Source: Prochlorococcus sp. AG-363-P15
GTDB lineage: Bacteria; Cyanobacteriota; Cyanobacteriia; PCC-6307; Cyanobiaceae
Assembly: GCA_003278175.1 (NCBI GenBank)
Contig: QCGF01000007.1
Span: forward strand, 1-44,168
Direction of reading: 5' to 3'
Length of the DNA: 44,168 bases
Positions 1-9,835 of this stretch are shown piece after piece. A program made the translations under genes and the position numbers. The notes beneath the pieces are model-generated. The model was not told the DNA's origin. It did not search any database and saw only the letters and a program-made list of their open reading frames with translations. Each line of letters begins with the position of its first letter. Positions within the stretch are counted from its first letter, which is position 1.

Positions 1-101
1 CCTCAATGAGTGAAATGGGATTTAAATTATAAAGATTAGGCTTTATGAGACGTTTTGATTCTGTATGCAAGTCTGGCAGTTATGAAATTAATTGCTTCTA
101 A

Positions 102-290
102 TTAGCGTCGGCGACTGCGACGACGTTGCTGAAGTTTTCTTTTGTACTTCTCTACAGGGGTCTCGTGATGACGAATGCGTTTGAGGTCCGAGAAGATCCC
201 AGACTTAGAGACCTGACGCTTAAAGCGACGGAGCGCCGATTCAACACCCTCATTTTCTCCGACAGTAACCTGAGTCAAAAGAAATTCCAC
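102..290 (-). CDS. rpsU: 30S ribosomal protein bS21
   Basis: 62-aa basic protein with the [36 protein letters not shown] pattern and an Arg-rich C-terminus, typical of S21. Confidence 0.95.
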   Translation of the reverse strand: MEFLLTQVTVGENEGVESALRRFKRQVSKSGIFSDLKRIRHHETPVEKYKRKLQQRRRSRRR

Positions 291-787
291 ATAAGGAGAT
301 GAACCTACCAGCTACAGGGATATATCACTAGTGATCTGTGAGATTAGTATTGTTTTAGTTAATTTTTTGTGTTCAAACGATTAGCCTTTGCTTCTTCTAT
401 TTCTTGGATGCTTGTTATCTTTGCTTTCGATGATGTCTACATTCAACATTGCGGAACTGATTTTTCAGACAAAAAATCTAACTTTCTAGATGATTTGAGG
501 GTTATAGAAAAAAAACTTTGATAAGTCCTTAAAGTTATCTGAACCTTATTTCATTTGTTAATTAAACATTAATGCTAATATATTAATAAGTTAGGTACTT
601 GATCGCATTCAGAAATGAGTAGTTAAGAATAAATGATATTATTGGGTTAGTTAATGACGAAAAACTAAGAGTATTAAATTATAAAAGTTTACCTTATTTG
701 TCCCTGCTTTTCTTATTCCACCTGGTAGCTCTAAAATGGATCATTGTATATAGCTTATGGGTGAACTCCTACTTGAGTTGACATATT

Positions 788-1414
788 ATGGTTGTAAAGA
801 GTCAGAGCTTCAATTTGTTTTTAGTCGTCTTGGGCGGACGAGCTAAAAATTGCCATATTGAATTACATGACGTTAGATTTGTTGCTGCTCAGACAATTCG
901 TGAGTCGTTCCCCATACTCTGCAATGAATGGTTTGGTAGGAAAAAAGGTTTACATATTGATAGTTATATGGAGATAAAATTTATCAACGGCTATAAAGTC
1001 TCTCTTGTCAAAAAGAATGCTAATGATGGAAATAGCATTAGCAATAGATCTAAAGTGAATGATTTACTTAGTGCAAATAAACTCTGGTTTGTAAATTATG
1101 GTGCCTATGATCCAAGTTCATTATTAGAGTTACATGCGATTGATTTATGTGTTGCGAAATCTGCAAGTCAAGCTAATGAGATTGCAAGAAATAAACTACT
1201 AAATGGATCCTTTCAGAGGCATAAAGATGACATTAAATTAATATCACCTGATTCAATAGTTGATGATTGTTATCCCGTAAGTGATATTAATGGCTGGGAA
1301 ATATTACTAACTAAAGACCCAAAGAACCGTTCTCAGGAGCTGAGGCCTGATTGGTATGGATACTTGAGGATTGATAAAGACTATTCTGGCAAACTAGAGA
1401 AAGTAGAGCATTGA
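788..1414 (+). CDS. DUF1543 domain protein
   Basis: N-terminus LFLVVLGGRAKNCHIELHDVRFV resembles the DUF1543 signature. Confidence 0.75.
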   Translation: MVVKSQSFNLFLVVLGGRAKNCHIELHDVRFVAAQTIRESFPILCNEWFGRKKGLHIDSYMEIKFINGYKVSLVKKNANDGNSISNRSKVNDLLSANKLWFVNYGAYDPSSLLELHAIDLCVAKSASQANEIARNKLLNGSFQRHKDDIKLISPDSIVDDCYPVSDINGWEILLTKDPKNRSQELRPDWYGYLRIDKDYSGKLEKVEH

Positions 1415-1474
1415 ATCATTTTATCTAACTTTTAAAATAAAAAAGGATAACGATCTGACTATGGCTATTTAACT

Positions 1475-1672
1475 TTATACATTTTCCCCCCAACGTCGAC
1501 CTATTGCATATCCCCATGACTGAGCTAGCTCAACAACTTCATTGTGGTTTTTACATGCAGCTAATGATTCTCTCCTGCCAGGAACTTTGTCTAATGAATC
1601 AACCATTTTATTTAGTTGTTCAACTTTTCTAAGGAATTGTTCTAATTCTTGTTTTGACATGTAATGGTCCAA
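1475..1672 (-). CDS. Nif11-like domain small protein
   Basis: 65 aa; SKQELEQFLRKVEQ...ELAQSWGYAI matches the Nif11/nitrile hydratase-like leader pattern (helix, then A.S.GY.I). Confidence 0.65.
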   Translation of the reverse strand: MDHYMSKQELEQFLRKVEQLNKMVDSLDKVPGRRESLAACKNHNEVVELAQSWGYAIGRRWGENV

Positions 1673-1918
1673 GCTAGTTTTTGTATACTATGACATCTTA
1701 TATAATATTGTGCCTATGCCTTTTGATATGGAGTTCCGGCTTTTAATAGAATTTCTGATATTCGCTATCTATAATTAATACTGACCTTCTGTAATTCTTT
1801 GCTTTAGAACTTTGGATTATTTGCAGTAACAAGATGATAATAATTTCTTTCTCTTATTGCTTGCCAAGCACTATTGGCAAAATAGTTGCTATCTTTGAAT
1901 TGATAACTCTGGCTTGGA

Positions 1919-2563
1919 ATGGATTTAATGATGTTAACGCAAATGCAGAGGAGAAAAGAAGATGATAATGATGATTCTCTTTTTTATTCACAGCCACGAT
2001 TTGTGCATCATCTAGATGATGGTTTCAGATCTCAATTGACAAGTCTTTATAGAGAGCGGATCTCGTCACAATCTATTATTTTAGATTTAATGAGTAGTTG
2101 GGTGAGTCATTTGCCAGAAGACATGACCTATAAAAGAGTTATTGGTCATGGCCTAAACCAAATAGAGCTTCAAAGGAACCCAAGGTTAGATAGTTTTTGG
2201 GTTCAAGATCTTAACAAGAATAAGAAATTACCATTGGAGAACCATTCAATAGATTATTGCTTAATGGTAGCTGCATGGCAATATTTACAATACCCTGAAG
2301 ACATCATGGCGGAAATTTTTCGTTCACTAACCCACAAAGGCCAGATAATTGTTTCTTTCTCCAATAGGGCCTTCTGGGATAAGACACCCAATATATGGAG
2401 ATATGGAACTGATGATGATCATATTAAATATGTAGAGAAAGTTTTATCTTCACAAGGTTTTACTGATATTCATGCAATCAAACAGAAAGGTGAGTCAAGA
2501 GGTATAAATAAATTTTTAGGTATTGAAGGAGATCCTTTTTTCTCCGTTATGGGGATGAAGTAA
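1919..2563 (+). CDS. SAM-dependent methyltransferase-like protein
   Basis: ILDLMSSWVSHLP ... VQDLNKNKKLPLENHSIDYCLMVAAWQYLQYPEDIMAEIFRSLTHKGQIIVSFSNR resembles class I methyltransferase motifs. Confidence 0.7.
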   Translation: MDLMMLTQMQRRKEDDNDDSLFYSQPRFVHHLDDGFRSQLTSLYRERISSQSIILDLMSSWVSHLPEDMTYKRVIGHGLNQIELQRNPRLDSFWVQDLNKNKKLPLENHSIDYCLMVAAWQYLQYPEDIMAEIFRSLTHKGQIIVSFSNRAFWDKTPNIWRYGTDDDHIKYVEKVLSSQGFTDIHAIKQKGESRGINKFLGIEGDPFFSVMGMK

Positions 2564-2881
2564 TATTCATAATTCACGCATGTTAGTTTTTTTAGGTTCA
2601 ACTAATACTTCTGATTTTTTAAATATCATGTCTTTCATGACATTGGCTTTTTGATAATAGGAAGTTTGATGATTCGTATGTTTTTTGAGATTTTCAAACT
2701 AGTCCTTTAACTTTGGAATTCTTCTGGCTTTGATCCTTCTTGCTTAGGCTTTTAGAAGGGTTTCACAACATCACTGTTTGCAAACTCCTTATGATTTTTT
2801 TCATTTCTATTGGAATCCTTACTCTCTATAGTTTTTGAGTTTATTATTGACTAACCTAAATACATACTTAATTAGCATTCA

Positions 2882-3085
2882 ATGTCAACTAGTAAGAGAG
2901 AAGAGGTCAGTTCGCATTTGCGATATATCCGACAAGAGCTCCGGGATTTGGATCAGATGCTCAGTGAAGACGGTTTGTTGCCTGAACTGACCGAGCTAAA
3001 GGAGGTCTACAACTCTCTTGATGCGCTATATCAGTTACTTGCAGGTAAGGTGAAGAAGAAGCCTAAGATTGAATTTGACGACTAA
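2882..3085 (+). CDS. small conserved hypothetical, probably helical
   Basis: 67-aa intact ORF with charged heptad-like content; similar to the product at 18826..19032. Confidence 0.6.
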   Translation: MSTSKREEVSSHLRYIRQELRDLDQMLSEDGLLPELTELKEVYNSLDALYQLLAGKVKKKPKIEFDD

Positions 3086-3104
3086 ATATTTAATTATTAA
3101 CTTT

Positions 3105-3407
3105 TCAAATGGTATTTTTTGAGACTTTTCTATAAACTAGTTTCAATATAAGAATTAATGAATTAAGTACTAGTGTTATGGTATTAGCTAATAGCACTGG
3201 GAGAGCTTTCGCCTGTAATGCATATACTATCCAGAAAACAAGGCCTGCCATGAAAGTAATTAACATTGCCATTGATACATCTTCAGCTGACTTTGTTTTG
3301 TAAGTTCTTATTAACTGAGGTAAGAATGCAATTGTAGTTAATATAGCTGCTATAAAGCCATAGGTATCCTGTGACAGCAATAGATCTGAGGATTGGTATA
3401 ATATCAA
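3105..3407 (-). CDS. SemiSWEET-type PQ-loop/MtN3 transporter
   Basis: 100 aa, three hydrophobic segments, and the motif GFIAAILTTIAFLPQLIRTYKTKSAEDVSMAML typical of SemiSWEETs. Confidence 0.85.
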   Translation of the reverse strand: MILYQSSDLLLSQDTYGFIAAILTTIAFLPQLIRTYKTKSAEDVSMAMLITFMAGLVFWIVYALQAKALPVLLANTITLVLNSLILILKLVYRKVSKNTI

Positions 3408-3411
3408 TGAA

Positions 3412-3786
3412 CTAACTACCTTTAGTTAGTTGTTTATGATCGTTCCATAGGAGGACTTCAAACCACTTTTCTTTAGGTGTTGCACTTATTTTTTCAGTCC
3501 CAGATACTGTTAAGACGAAGGAAGGTTTGCCTGACTCTGTTATTTCTTGAATGTCCATATTCCCTAATTGCCACATTCTCATCATCGACATATCCATTGT
3601 GATGCCCTTGTTTTTATTACAGCTTATTGCTACTTGGGAAAACCAATTTGTTAGTCGATCAGCTTTTTCTCGGCTCCCTTTGCAAAGTCTAAGGATTGAT
3701 TCAGATATTGTTTTTGAGTCACCTTTTCTTAATGCCAGCCGAATTTGTGAGTTAACGAGACTTATCTGTTCTAGGTACACAGCCAA
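3412..3786 (-). CDS. conserved hypothetical protein
   Basis: Intact 124-aa ORF in line with neighbouring minus-strand genes. Confidence 0.55.
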   Translation of the reverse strand: MAVYLEQISLVNSQIRLALRKGDSKTISESILRLCKGSREKADRLTNWFSQVAISCNKNKGITMDMSMMRMWQLGNMDIQEITESGKPSFVLTVSGTEKISATPKEKWFEVLLWNDHKQLTKGS

Positions 3787-3991
3787 TAATTATTTAGATT
3801 GAACATATAAGCCAAGATTAAAAGCGCAAGCTTTTTTGTTGAATTCTTGTTATTTTTTGAGCCCACAATTTTTCGAGAGGAAAGCTTCCGCTTTCTTTTA
3901 GATTAAGTTAAGAGTAAAGTTCAAAGATATTTATTTCTGATAATAGACCTTCTGCTCCTTCTATCCGTTTTGAATTTGGAGAGTGTTAGAC

Positions 3992-4699
3992 CTAAACACT
4001 TAGGAATTGATCGATTACTGATTGGCTTAAGTCAGTAGTTTTTCCTGTCGCTACAATTCCACCTCTCTGCATAGCGTAGTAGCGATTAGCTTGGCGAACA
4101 AAATGGAGATGTTGTTCAACAAGTAACACTCCAATGCCCTTCTCAGCAATTATCCGTTTTACAGCAGCTTCTATGTCTTGAACAATATTTGGTTGAATAC
4201 CTTCTGTAGGTTCATCAAGTAACAGAAGTTTTGGTTGCCCTAGCAATGTCCTTGCAATGGCTAATTGTTGTTGTTGCCCACCACTTAGGTCTCCTCCTTT
4301 TCGTGGTAGAAACTTTTGAAGAATTGGAAAAAGTTCGTAAATAAATGAATCTATTCTTTTGTGCTGAGTTAAGCCACCTGGTAATGCCTCAAGACCTAGT
4401 AAAAGATTTTCTTCAACAGTTAAATATGGAATAATTTCACGACCTTGAGGTACGTATCCAATACCTGCTCTAGCTCTTAAATGCGGCGCCTCGCGTTGTA
4501 GTGATTTGCCTTCTAATAAAATTTCACCACTTCTTGCCTCTAGAAGACCTATTAGGGCCTTTAAAAAGGTTGTCTTTCCTACACCATTGCGACCGATGAG
4601 ACAGACCATTTCTCCGTGATGAACAGATAGATCAATATCTCTGAGAATATGGCTTTCACCGTAGTAAGTATTTAGCCCTTTTGTTTCTAGAAGATTCAT
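3992..4699 (-). CDS. urtE: urea ABC transporter ATP-binding protein UrtE
   Basis: Walker A GRNGVGKTT, signature LSGGQQQQLAIARTL, Walker B LLLLDEPTEGIQP; last gene of the urt operon. Confidence 0.95.
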   Translation of the reverse strand: MNLLETKGLNTYYGESHILRDIDLSVHHGEMVCLIGRNGVGKTTFLKALIGLLEARSGEILLEGKSLQREAPHLRARAGIGYVPQGREIIPYLTVEENLLLGLEALPGGLTQHKRIDSFIYELFPILQKFLPRKGGDLSGGQQQQLAIARTLLGQPKLLLLDEPTEGIQPNIVQDIEAAVKRIIAEKGIGVLLVEQHLHFVRQANRYYAMQRGGIVATGKTTDLSQSVIDQFLSV

Positions 4700-5451
4700 G
4701 GCTGACCCTCTTCTGGGCGACCTAAATAAACCTCTATTACCTGGGAGTCACGTTGAATTTCTTCCATGGTGCCCTCGCATAGAACAGATCCCTGATGCAA
4801 AACAGATACTTGGCTATTTAGACGTCTAATAAACTCCATATCATGATCTATCACCAGAATTGTATGCTCGCCTGCAAGGGATTTAAGAAGATCGGCTGTC
4901 ATGTCTGTTTCTTCATCAGTTAGCCCCGCAACTGGTTCGTCAACTAGCAACATGTCTGGGTTTTGTCCTACAAGCATGGCAATTTCCAACCATTGTTTTT
5001 GACCATGTGAAAGTGACCCTGCTGATATATTTTCTTTTGATTGAAGGTTTACGATACTCATCAAATGATGAATCTCATCTTTATCTTTCCTTTTGACTTC
5101 TCCAATTAGCAGGGGTATTGGTTTTTTATTACTGCTGACAGCAAGTGCAAGGTTCTCAAAAACGGTTAGATTTTCAAAAACCCTTGGGCTTTGGAATTTT
5201 CTTCCAATCCCAAGTCGAGCAATGTGATGTTCATGTTTGCCAACTATTGACCTCCCCTTGAAAACCACATCTCCTATTGTCGGGTTGACTTTGCCAGTGA
5301 TGACGTCTAAAAAAGTTGTTTTGCCTGCTCCATTTGGACCAATTACTGCTCTAAGCTCTCCACTGCGAAGAGAAAGATTAAGATCATCAAGTGCAAGAAA
5401 ACCTTCGAAGCTGACCGAAATATGATGTAATTCAAGAAGATATTTGTTCAT
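4696..5451 (-). CDS. urtD: urea ABC transporter ATP-binding protein UrtD
   Basis: Walker A GPNGAGKTT, signature LSHGQKQWLEIAML, DEPVAGLTDEE; overlaps urtE by 4 nt. Confidence 0.95.
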   Translation of the reverse strand: MNKYLLELHHISVSFEGFLALDDLNLSLRSGELRAVIGPNGAGKTTFLDVITGKVNPTIGDVVFKGRSIVGKHEHHIARLGIGRKFQSPRVFENLTVFENLALAVSSNKKPIPLLIGEVKRKDKDEIHHLMSIVNLQSKENISAGSLSHGQKQWLEIAMLVGQNPDMLLVDEPVAGLTDEETDMTADLLKSLAGEHTILVIDHDMEFIRRLNSQVSVLHQGSVLCEGTMEEIQRDSQVIEVYLGRPEEGQP

Positions 5452-6575
5452 TTTTTTACCTCTTGCTTGCTTTCAGCTTCAAGACTGGGATAAGTGCTAA
5501 CAGGTCTCGAAACACCTAGGCGAGTAAGAAGATTCCTTGGCCGGTCACTTTGTAGCCAACCCAGAACTCCTTCGGGTAATGCTGTCACAACAAGGATAAA
5601 TAAACCACCTTGAATAAACATCCAACTTGCTGGTAATGCTTCACTTACAAGACTCTTCGCATAATTGATTGCCACTGCTCCAAGGATTGCCCCTAAAAGT
5701 GTTCCACGCCCACCTACAGCGACCCAAATGACCATTTCGATTGAAAATGGAACTGTCATGAATTGAGGAGAAACAATTCCTGATTGCACTGTATAGAGTG
5801 CTCCTGAAATGCCAGCTAAACCTCCTGCTATTCCAAAGACTATCGTTTTAAAAAGAGTTGGGTTATAGCCAGTAAAACGAACTCTTGGCTCATCATCTCT
5901 TATTCCTATTAATACATTTCCGAATCGATCACGTACGACCCAGCGAGCAAAAAACCATGCGATTACAACTATTATTGCTGTAAGCCAAAAGAACCATCGT
6001 TGCATTGAATCAGATCCAACCATTTGTCCGAATAGTTGGGTTACATCTGTTTTGAGACCATTAGTACCGTTGATAAGTTTTTGTTGACCATTAAAGAAAT
6101 TGAAAAACACTAAAAGAGCAGCTTGAGTAAGTATTGAGAAGTAAACACCTTTTATACGGTTTCTAAATACTAGGAAGCCAAGCGTGCCTGCTACTAATGC
6201 TGGAATAAGCCAAATGGCTATTAGTGTGAATATTGGGGATTTAAAGGGTTCCCAAAAGAACGGCAACTCCTTAACTCCATAAAGTGCAAAGAATTCAGGA
6301 ATTCCATTGGGAAGGTCTGATGAACTATTTAATTGAAGGTACATTGCAGCGCAATAGCCTCCAAGTGTAAAGAAAATTCCTTGTCCAAGGCTAAGAAGAC
6401 CTGCATATCCCCAAATCAGATCAACACCGAGAGCAACTATTGCTAGAGAAAGATAACGACCAAGTAAATTCAGTCGAAAGACTGGTAAGAGTGCTGGGGC
6501 TGCAATAATTGCCGCAATAATTGTTATCCATATAAGTAACAAGAACCACCGGCTTGACTTTGGTAAGTTTTTCAT
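5448..6575 (-). CDS. urtC: urea ABC transporter permease UrtC
   Basis: LivM-type permease sequence (LSLGQGIFFTLGGY...AGISGALYTVQSGIVSPQF); operon position. Confidence 0.95.
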   Translation of the reverse strand: MKNLPKSSRWFLLLIWITIIAAIIAAPALLPVFRLNLLGRYLSLAIVALGVDLIWGYAGLLSLGQGIFFTLGGYCAAMYLQLNSSSDLPNGIPEFFALYGVKELPFFWEPFKSPIFTLIAIWLIPALVAGTLGFLVFRNRIKGVYFSILTQAALLVFFNFFNGQQKLINGTNGLKTDVTQLFGQMVGSDSMQRWFFWLTAIIVVIAWFFARWVVRDRFGNVLIGIRDDEPRVRFTGYNPTLFKTIVFGIAGGLAGISGALYTVQSGIVSPQFMTVPFSIEMVIWVAVGGRGTLLGAILGAVAINYAKSLVSEALPASWMFIQGGLFILVVTALPEGVLGWLQSDRPRNLLTRLGVSRPVSTYPSLEAESKQEVKK

Positions 6576-6579
6576 GTGT

Positions 6580-7734
6580 CTATACCTCTACCATTCGACC
6601 CTTTTGGGGGAATAAACCAGCTGGACGGAATTGGAGAAATATAACTATTAATGCAAAAACCATTACCCTGGCCATACTTGTTGTTGCAAAGAAATCTACG
6701 GCTGACGCTAGTGGTGTAGGCATATCAGGCCAGATAGTCAGTAGTCGACCAGCGCCTATTAGGTCAGTCATAATCCCAATGGCAAATGATGCAATGATCG
6801 TTCCAAGTAAGTTCCCCACTCCACCAAGTACTACAACCATGAAGCAACCAACGATATAACTACCCCCAACATTGGGCCCAACAGATCCAAGTAGAGAAAC
6901 TGCAACACCAGCCACACCTGCAAGTCCTGAGCCTATGCCGAATGTGAGGACATCAACTGTTTCTGTAGAAATCCCGAGGCAATCACTCATTGATCTGTTC
7001 TGAGTCACAGCACGAATACGAATTCCCCAAACACTTTTTTTGAGGAACCACGTGACTCCTAAGACAGCAATTAATGTAATTACAATTATTACTAGGCGAG
7101 TAATAGGGAATGTGATATTCCATAAATCAAATCCTCCGCGCATCCATGAAGGAGCAGTTACGTCTACATTTCTGGCACTAGCGCGTCCTAGTTTGCTTAT
7201 AGCAGTGGATAGGCTATTTGACGTTAATACTCCTAATAATGCTGATATCGCCCAACATGCAAGTCGAATAATTCGACCGGAAAACTTTTCATATAACTTT
7301 TTGGGCAGACCTATTGGTAATAACATCCCAATTAAAAGCGCAACAACAAGTCCTGTCCCATAAGCCAAAGGAACACTTCTTACAAATTGCTGGAGTATGA
7401 GGCTTACTCCCCAAGTGGCCAAAAGGGTTTCCAAGGGATCTCCGTATAACCGTCTGATTATGGACCTCTCTAAAAGAATGCCTACTATTCCACTGACTAC
7501 AAATGCTACTGCTATCGCAACGATTACATACGCGTTATAGAAAGGCTTTAGGGCTGGTAATTTAAAAATTAATTGAGTTACATAAGTAGAGTATGCACCA
7601 AGCATCATCAATTCACCGTGAGCGAGGTTAATCACGCCCATTAGTCCAAAAACGATTGCCAGTCCAAGTGCAGCAATCAATAGGACTGAACCGATTGCAA
7701 CTCCATTGAAAAGACTTTCAAGAATTAATTGCAC
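6580..7734 (-). CDS. urtB: urea ABC transporter permease UrtB
   Basis: LivH-type permease (GLMGVINLAHGELMMLGAY; RAVTQNRSMSDCLGIST); operon position. Confidence 0.95.
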   Translation of the reverse strand: MQLILESLFNGVAIGSVLLIAALGLAIVFGLMGVINLAHGELMMLGAYSTYVTQLIFKLPALKPFYNAYVIVAIAVAFVVSGIVGILLERSIIRRLYGDPLETLLATWGVSLILQQFVRSVPLAYGTGLVVALLIGMLLPIGLPKKLYEKFSGRIIRLACWAISALLGVLTSNSLSTAISKLGRASARNVDVTAPSWMRGGFDLWNITFPITRLVIIVITLIAVLGVTWFLKKSVWGIRIRAVTQNRSMSDCLGISTETVDVLTFGIGSGLAGVAGVAVSLLGSVGPNVGGSYIVGCFMVVVLGGVGNLLGTIIASFAIGIMTDLIGAGRLLTIWPDMPTPLASAVDFFATTSMARVMVFALIVIFLQFRPAGLFPQKGRMVEV

Positions 7735-7823
7735 TATTTGAAGAGGAAATCTGAAAAAGGAAATTTAGGAGGAACCCAGCAATTGGGTGCCTCCTAAATA
7801 GTGAATGTTGTTGATCGATGCGA

Positions 7824-9122
7824 TTAGAGACGATACTTTTCTCCTTTGCGAGAGTCAGTCCAATCACATGCATAACCTTTAGAGCTTGGCTCAAATTGGT
7901 TCCATGCTTGTGGAAGTACTGGGCCATCAGTAGATTCCAATATCTTGAACTGTCCGTTAGCGGTGATTTCTCCAATTCGGACTGTTTGTGATAAGTGATG
8001 GTTAGGCATCACTTGAACAGGACCCTGAGGCGCATCAAACTTAACTCCTACAAGTGCTTCTCTAACTACATTGTCGTCAAAGCTGCCTGCTTTTTCTACG
8101 GCTGCTTTCCACAAGTAGACCATGTTGTAGGCCGATTCTTGGGGGTCAGCAACGACTCTGTCATTGCCCCATCTCTTCTTGAAATTTCTGGCAAATTTCT
8201 TAGAGGCAGGAGTATTGATTGACATCATGTAATTCCATGCACCGTAATGTCCTTCAAGGAACTCAGGACCTATTGTGCTTATTTCTTCTTCAGCTATTGA
8301 ATAGCTCATAACGTAGTAGCCATTTTTAGGTGTAATACCTACATCTTGTATTTGCTTGAAGAAGGCAACATTTTGATCACCATTAAGTGTGTTGATTATG
8401 ACTCCTCCATTGGGAAGAGCTTTCTTGATTTTTGAGATGATCGGTGCGACTTCTGTATTGCCTAAGGGTAAGTAGTCTTCCCCAACTACAGTTCCTCCAA
8501 GAGACTTAACTTGCTCTTTGGTTATGGTATTTGAAGTCCTCGGGAAGACATAATCAGAACCTACAAGAAAGAAAGGCTTGCCTGCTGCAGGCGAGCGCTT
8601 AAACATAAATTCAGTTGCTGGTTCCGATTGTTGGTTTGGAGTGGCACCAGTATAGAAAATGTTGTTGGAACATTCTTGTGCCTCATACTGAATTGGGTAA
8701 TAAAGGAAGGCATCTTTGGATTCATAAACAGGAAGCATTGCTTTCCTGCTTGCTGAGGTCCAACCACCAAAAACGACAGGTACCTTGTCTTGATCAATTA
8801 GCTTCTTTGATTTTTCAGCAAATGTCGGCCAATCTGAAGCTCCATCTTCAACAATATATTTGATCTCATATTTCTTGCCATTAACTTCTACACCACCTGC
8901 AGCATTAATTTCTTCGATTGCCATTTTTTCTGTATCCACCAAGGTGGATTCAGAAATTGCCATGGTGCCGCTTAATGAATGAAGGATCCCAACCGTTACT
9001 TGATCATCGCAATCTGGACAACCGGTGGCCTGATTGCTACCACCGCATGCTGTGATTGATGAACCAACTACGACTGAAGTCAAGCCTAAAAATAGACGCT
9101 TAGTAAGAGACATGTTTCTCAT
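7824..9122 (-). CDS. urtA: urea ABC transporter substrate-binding lipoprotein UrtA
   Basis: Lipobox-like SSITACGG, then VTVGILHSLSGTMAISESTLVDTEKMAIEEINAAGG; first gene of the urt operon. Confidence 0.96.
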   Translation of the reverse strand: MRNMSLTKRLFLGLTSVVVGSSITACGGSNQATGCPDCDDQVTVGILHSLSGTMAISESTLVDTEKMAIEEINAAGGVEVNGKKYEIKYIVEDGASDWPTFAEKSKKLIDQDKVPVVFGGWTSASRKAMLPVYESKDAFLYYPIQYEAQECSNNIFYTGATPNQQSEPATEFMFKRSPAAGKPFFLVGSDYVFPRTSNTITKEQVKSLGGTVVGEDYLPLGNTEVAPIISKIKKALPNGGVIINTLNGDQNVAFFKQIQDVGITPKNGYYVMSYSIAEEEISTIGPEFLEGHYGAWNYMMSINTPASKKFARNFKKRWGNDRVVADPQESAYNMVYLWKAAVEKAGSFDDNVVREALVGVKFDAPQGPVQVMPNHHLSQTVRIGEITANGQFKILESTDGPVLPQAWNQFEPSSKGYACDWTDSRKGEKYRL

Positions 9123-9188
9123 TTAATGAAGTGAACGTCCTTTTGACATTCGAGAAGATGAATTTATTAATGAGGGAGCTTGCCCTAT

Positions 9189-9202
9189 GTATCGCCCAAT
9201 AC
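9189..9202 (-). promoter_or_regulatory. NtcA-type binding site upstream of urtA
   Basis: Exact GTA-N8-TAC palindrome (plus strand gtatcgcccaatac), 66 nt between it and the urtA start. A TAATAA -10-like hexamer (9169..9164) follows on the minus strand after 19 nt. Confidence 0.8.
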
Positions 9203-9229
9203 CCTTTTTAATGAATAGGTATACCCGAA

Positions 9230-9835
9230 TTACAAATTAGGTATCTGTTTATACAGGAATTGCACTACATCATCTAATCCATCTCCATTTCGAAGATTGG
9301 TGAAGCACCATGGTTTATTGCCACGCATCTTGGAGGTGTCTTTTTCCATTACTTCTAGACTTGCTCCAACCATTTTTGCTAGATCGATTTTGTTTATTAC
9401 AAGTAAGTCTGAGCGCGTGATGCCAGGTCCGCCTTTCCTGGGGATTTTGTCTCCTGCGGCAACGTCTATTACGTAGATACAAATATCAACTAGTTCTGGA
9501 CTGAAGGTCGCGGCAAGATTGTCACCACCACTTTCAACAAAAACTATATCGAGATTTGATATCTGACTCTCTAGATCTTCAACTGCTGCGCGATTGATTG
9601 AGCAATCCTCTCTAATGGCTGTATGCGGGCATCCTCCTGTCTCTACTCCTCTAATACGTTCTGGTGGTAGTGCGCCAACTTTTGTAAGGTATTTTGCGTC
9701 TTCTTGTGTGTATATATCATTAGTTACTATTGCCAATTGAAGTTCACCCCGCAGCCTTTTGCAGAGAGCAGCTATCAATGCTGTTTTCCCAGAGCCTACA
9801 GGTCCTGCAACGCCTAGTCTTAATGCATCATTCAT
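9230..9835 (-). CDS. ureG: urease accessory GTPase UreG
   Basis: P-loop [43 protein letters not shown]. Confidence 0.97.
   Translation of the reverse strand: MNDALRLGVAGPVGSGKTALIAALCKRLRGELQLAIVTNDIYTQEDAKYLTKVGALPPERIRGVETGGCPHTAIREDCSINRAAVEDLESQISNLDIVFVESGGDNLAATFSPELVDICIYVIDVAAGDKIPRKGGPGITRSDLLVINKIDLAKMVGASLEVMEKDTSKMRGNKPWCFTNLRNGDGLDDVVQFLYKQIPNL

Noticed and set aside
3551-3802. Plus-strand ORF opposite 3412..3786
   Set aside because: The minus-strand ORF looks more protein-like and is collinear with its neighbours.
5237-8863. Several ORFs antisense or out of frame within urt genes (5237..5425, 6554..6859, 7040..7363, 7718..7975, 7995..8222, 8561..8797, 8615..8863)
   Set aside because: They overlap strongly supported urtABCD coding frames and their translations show no family features; shadow ORFs.
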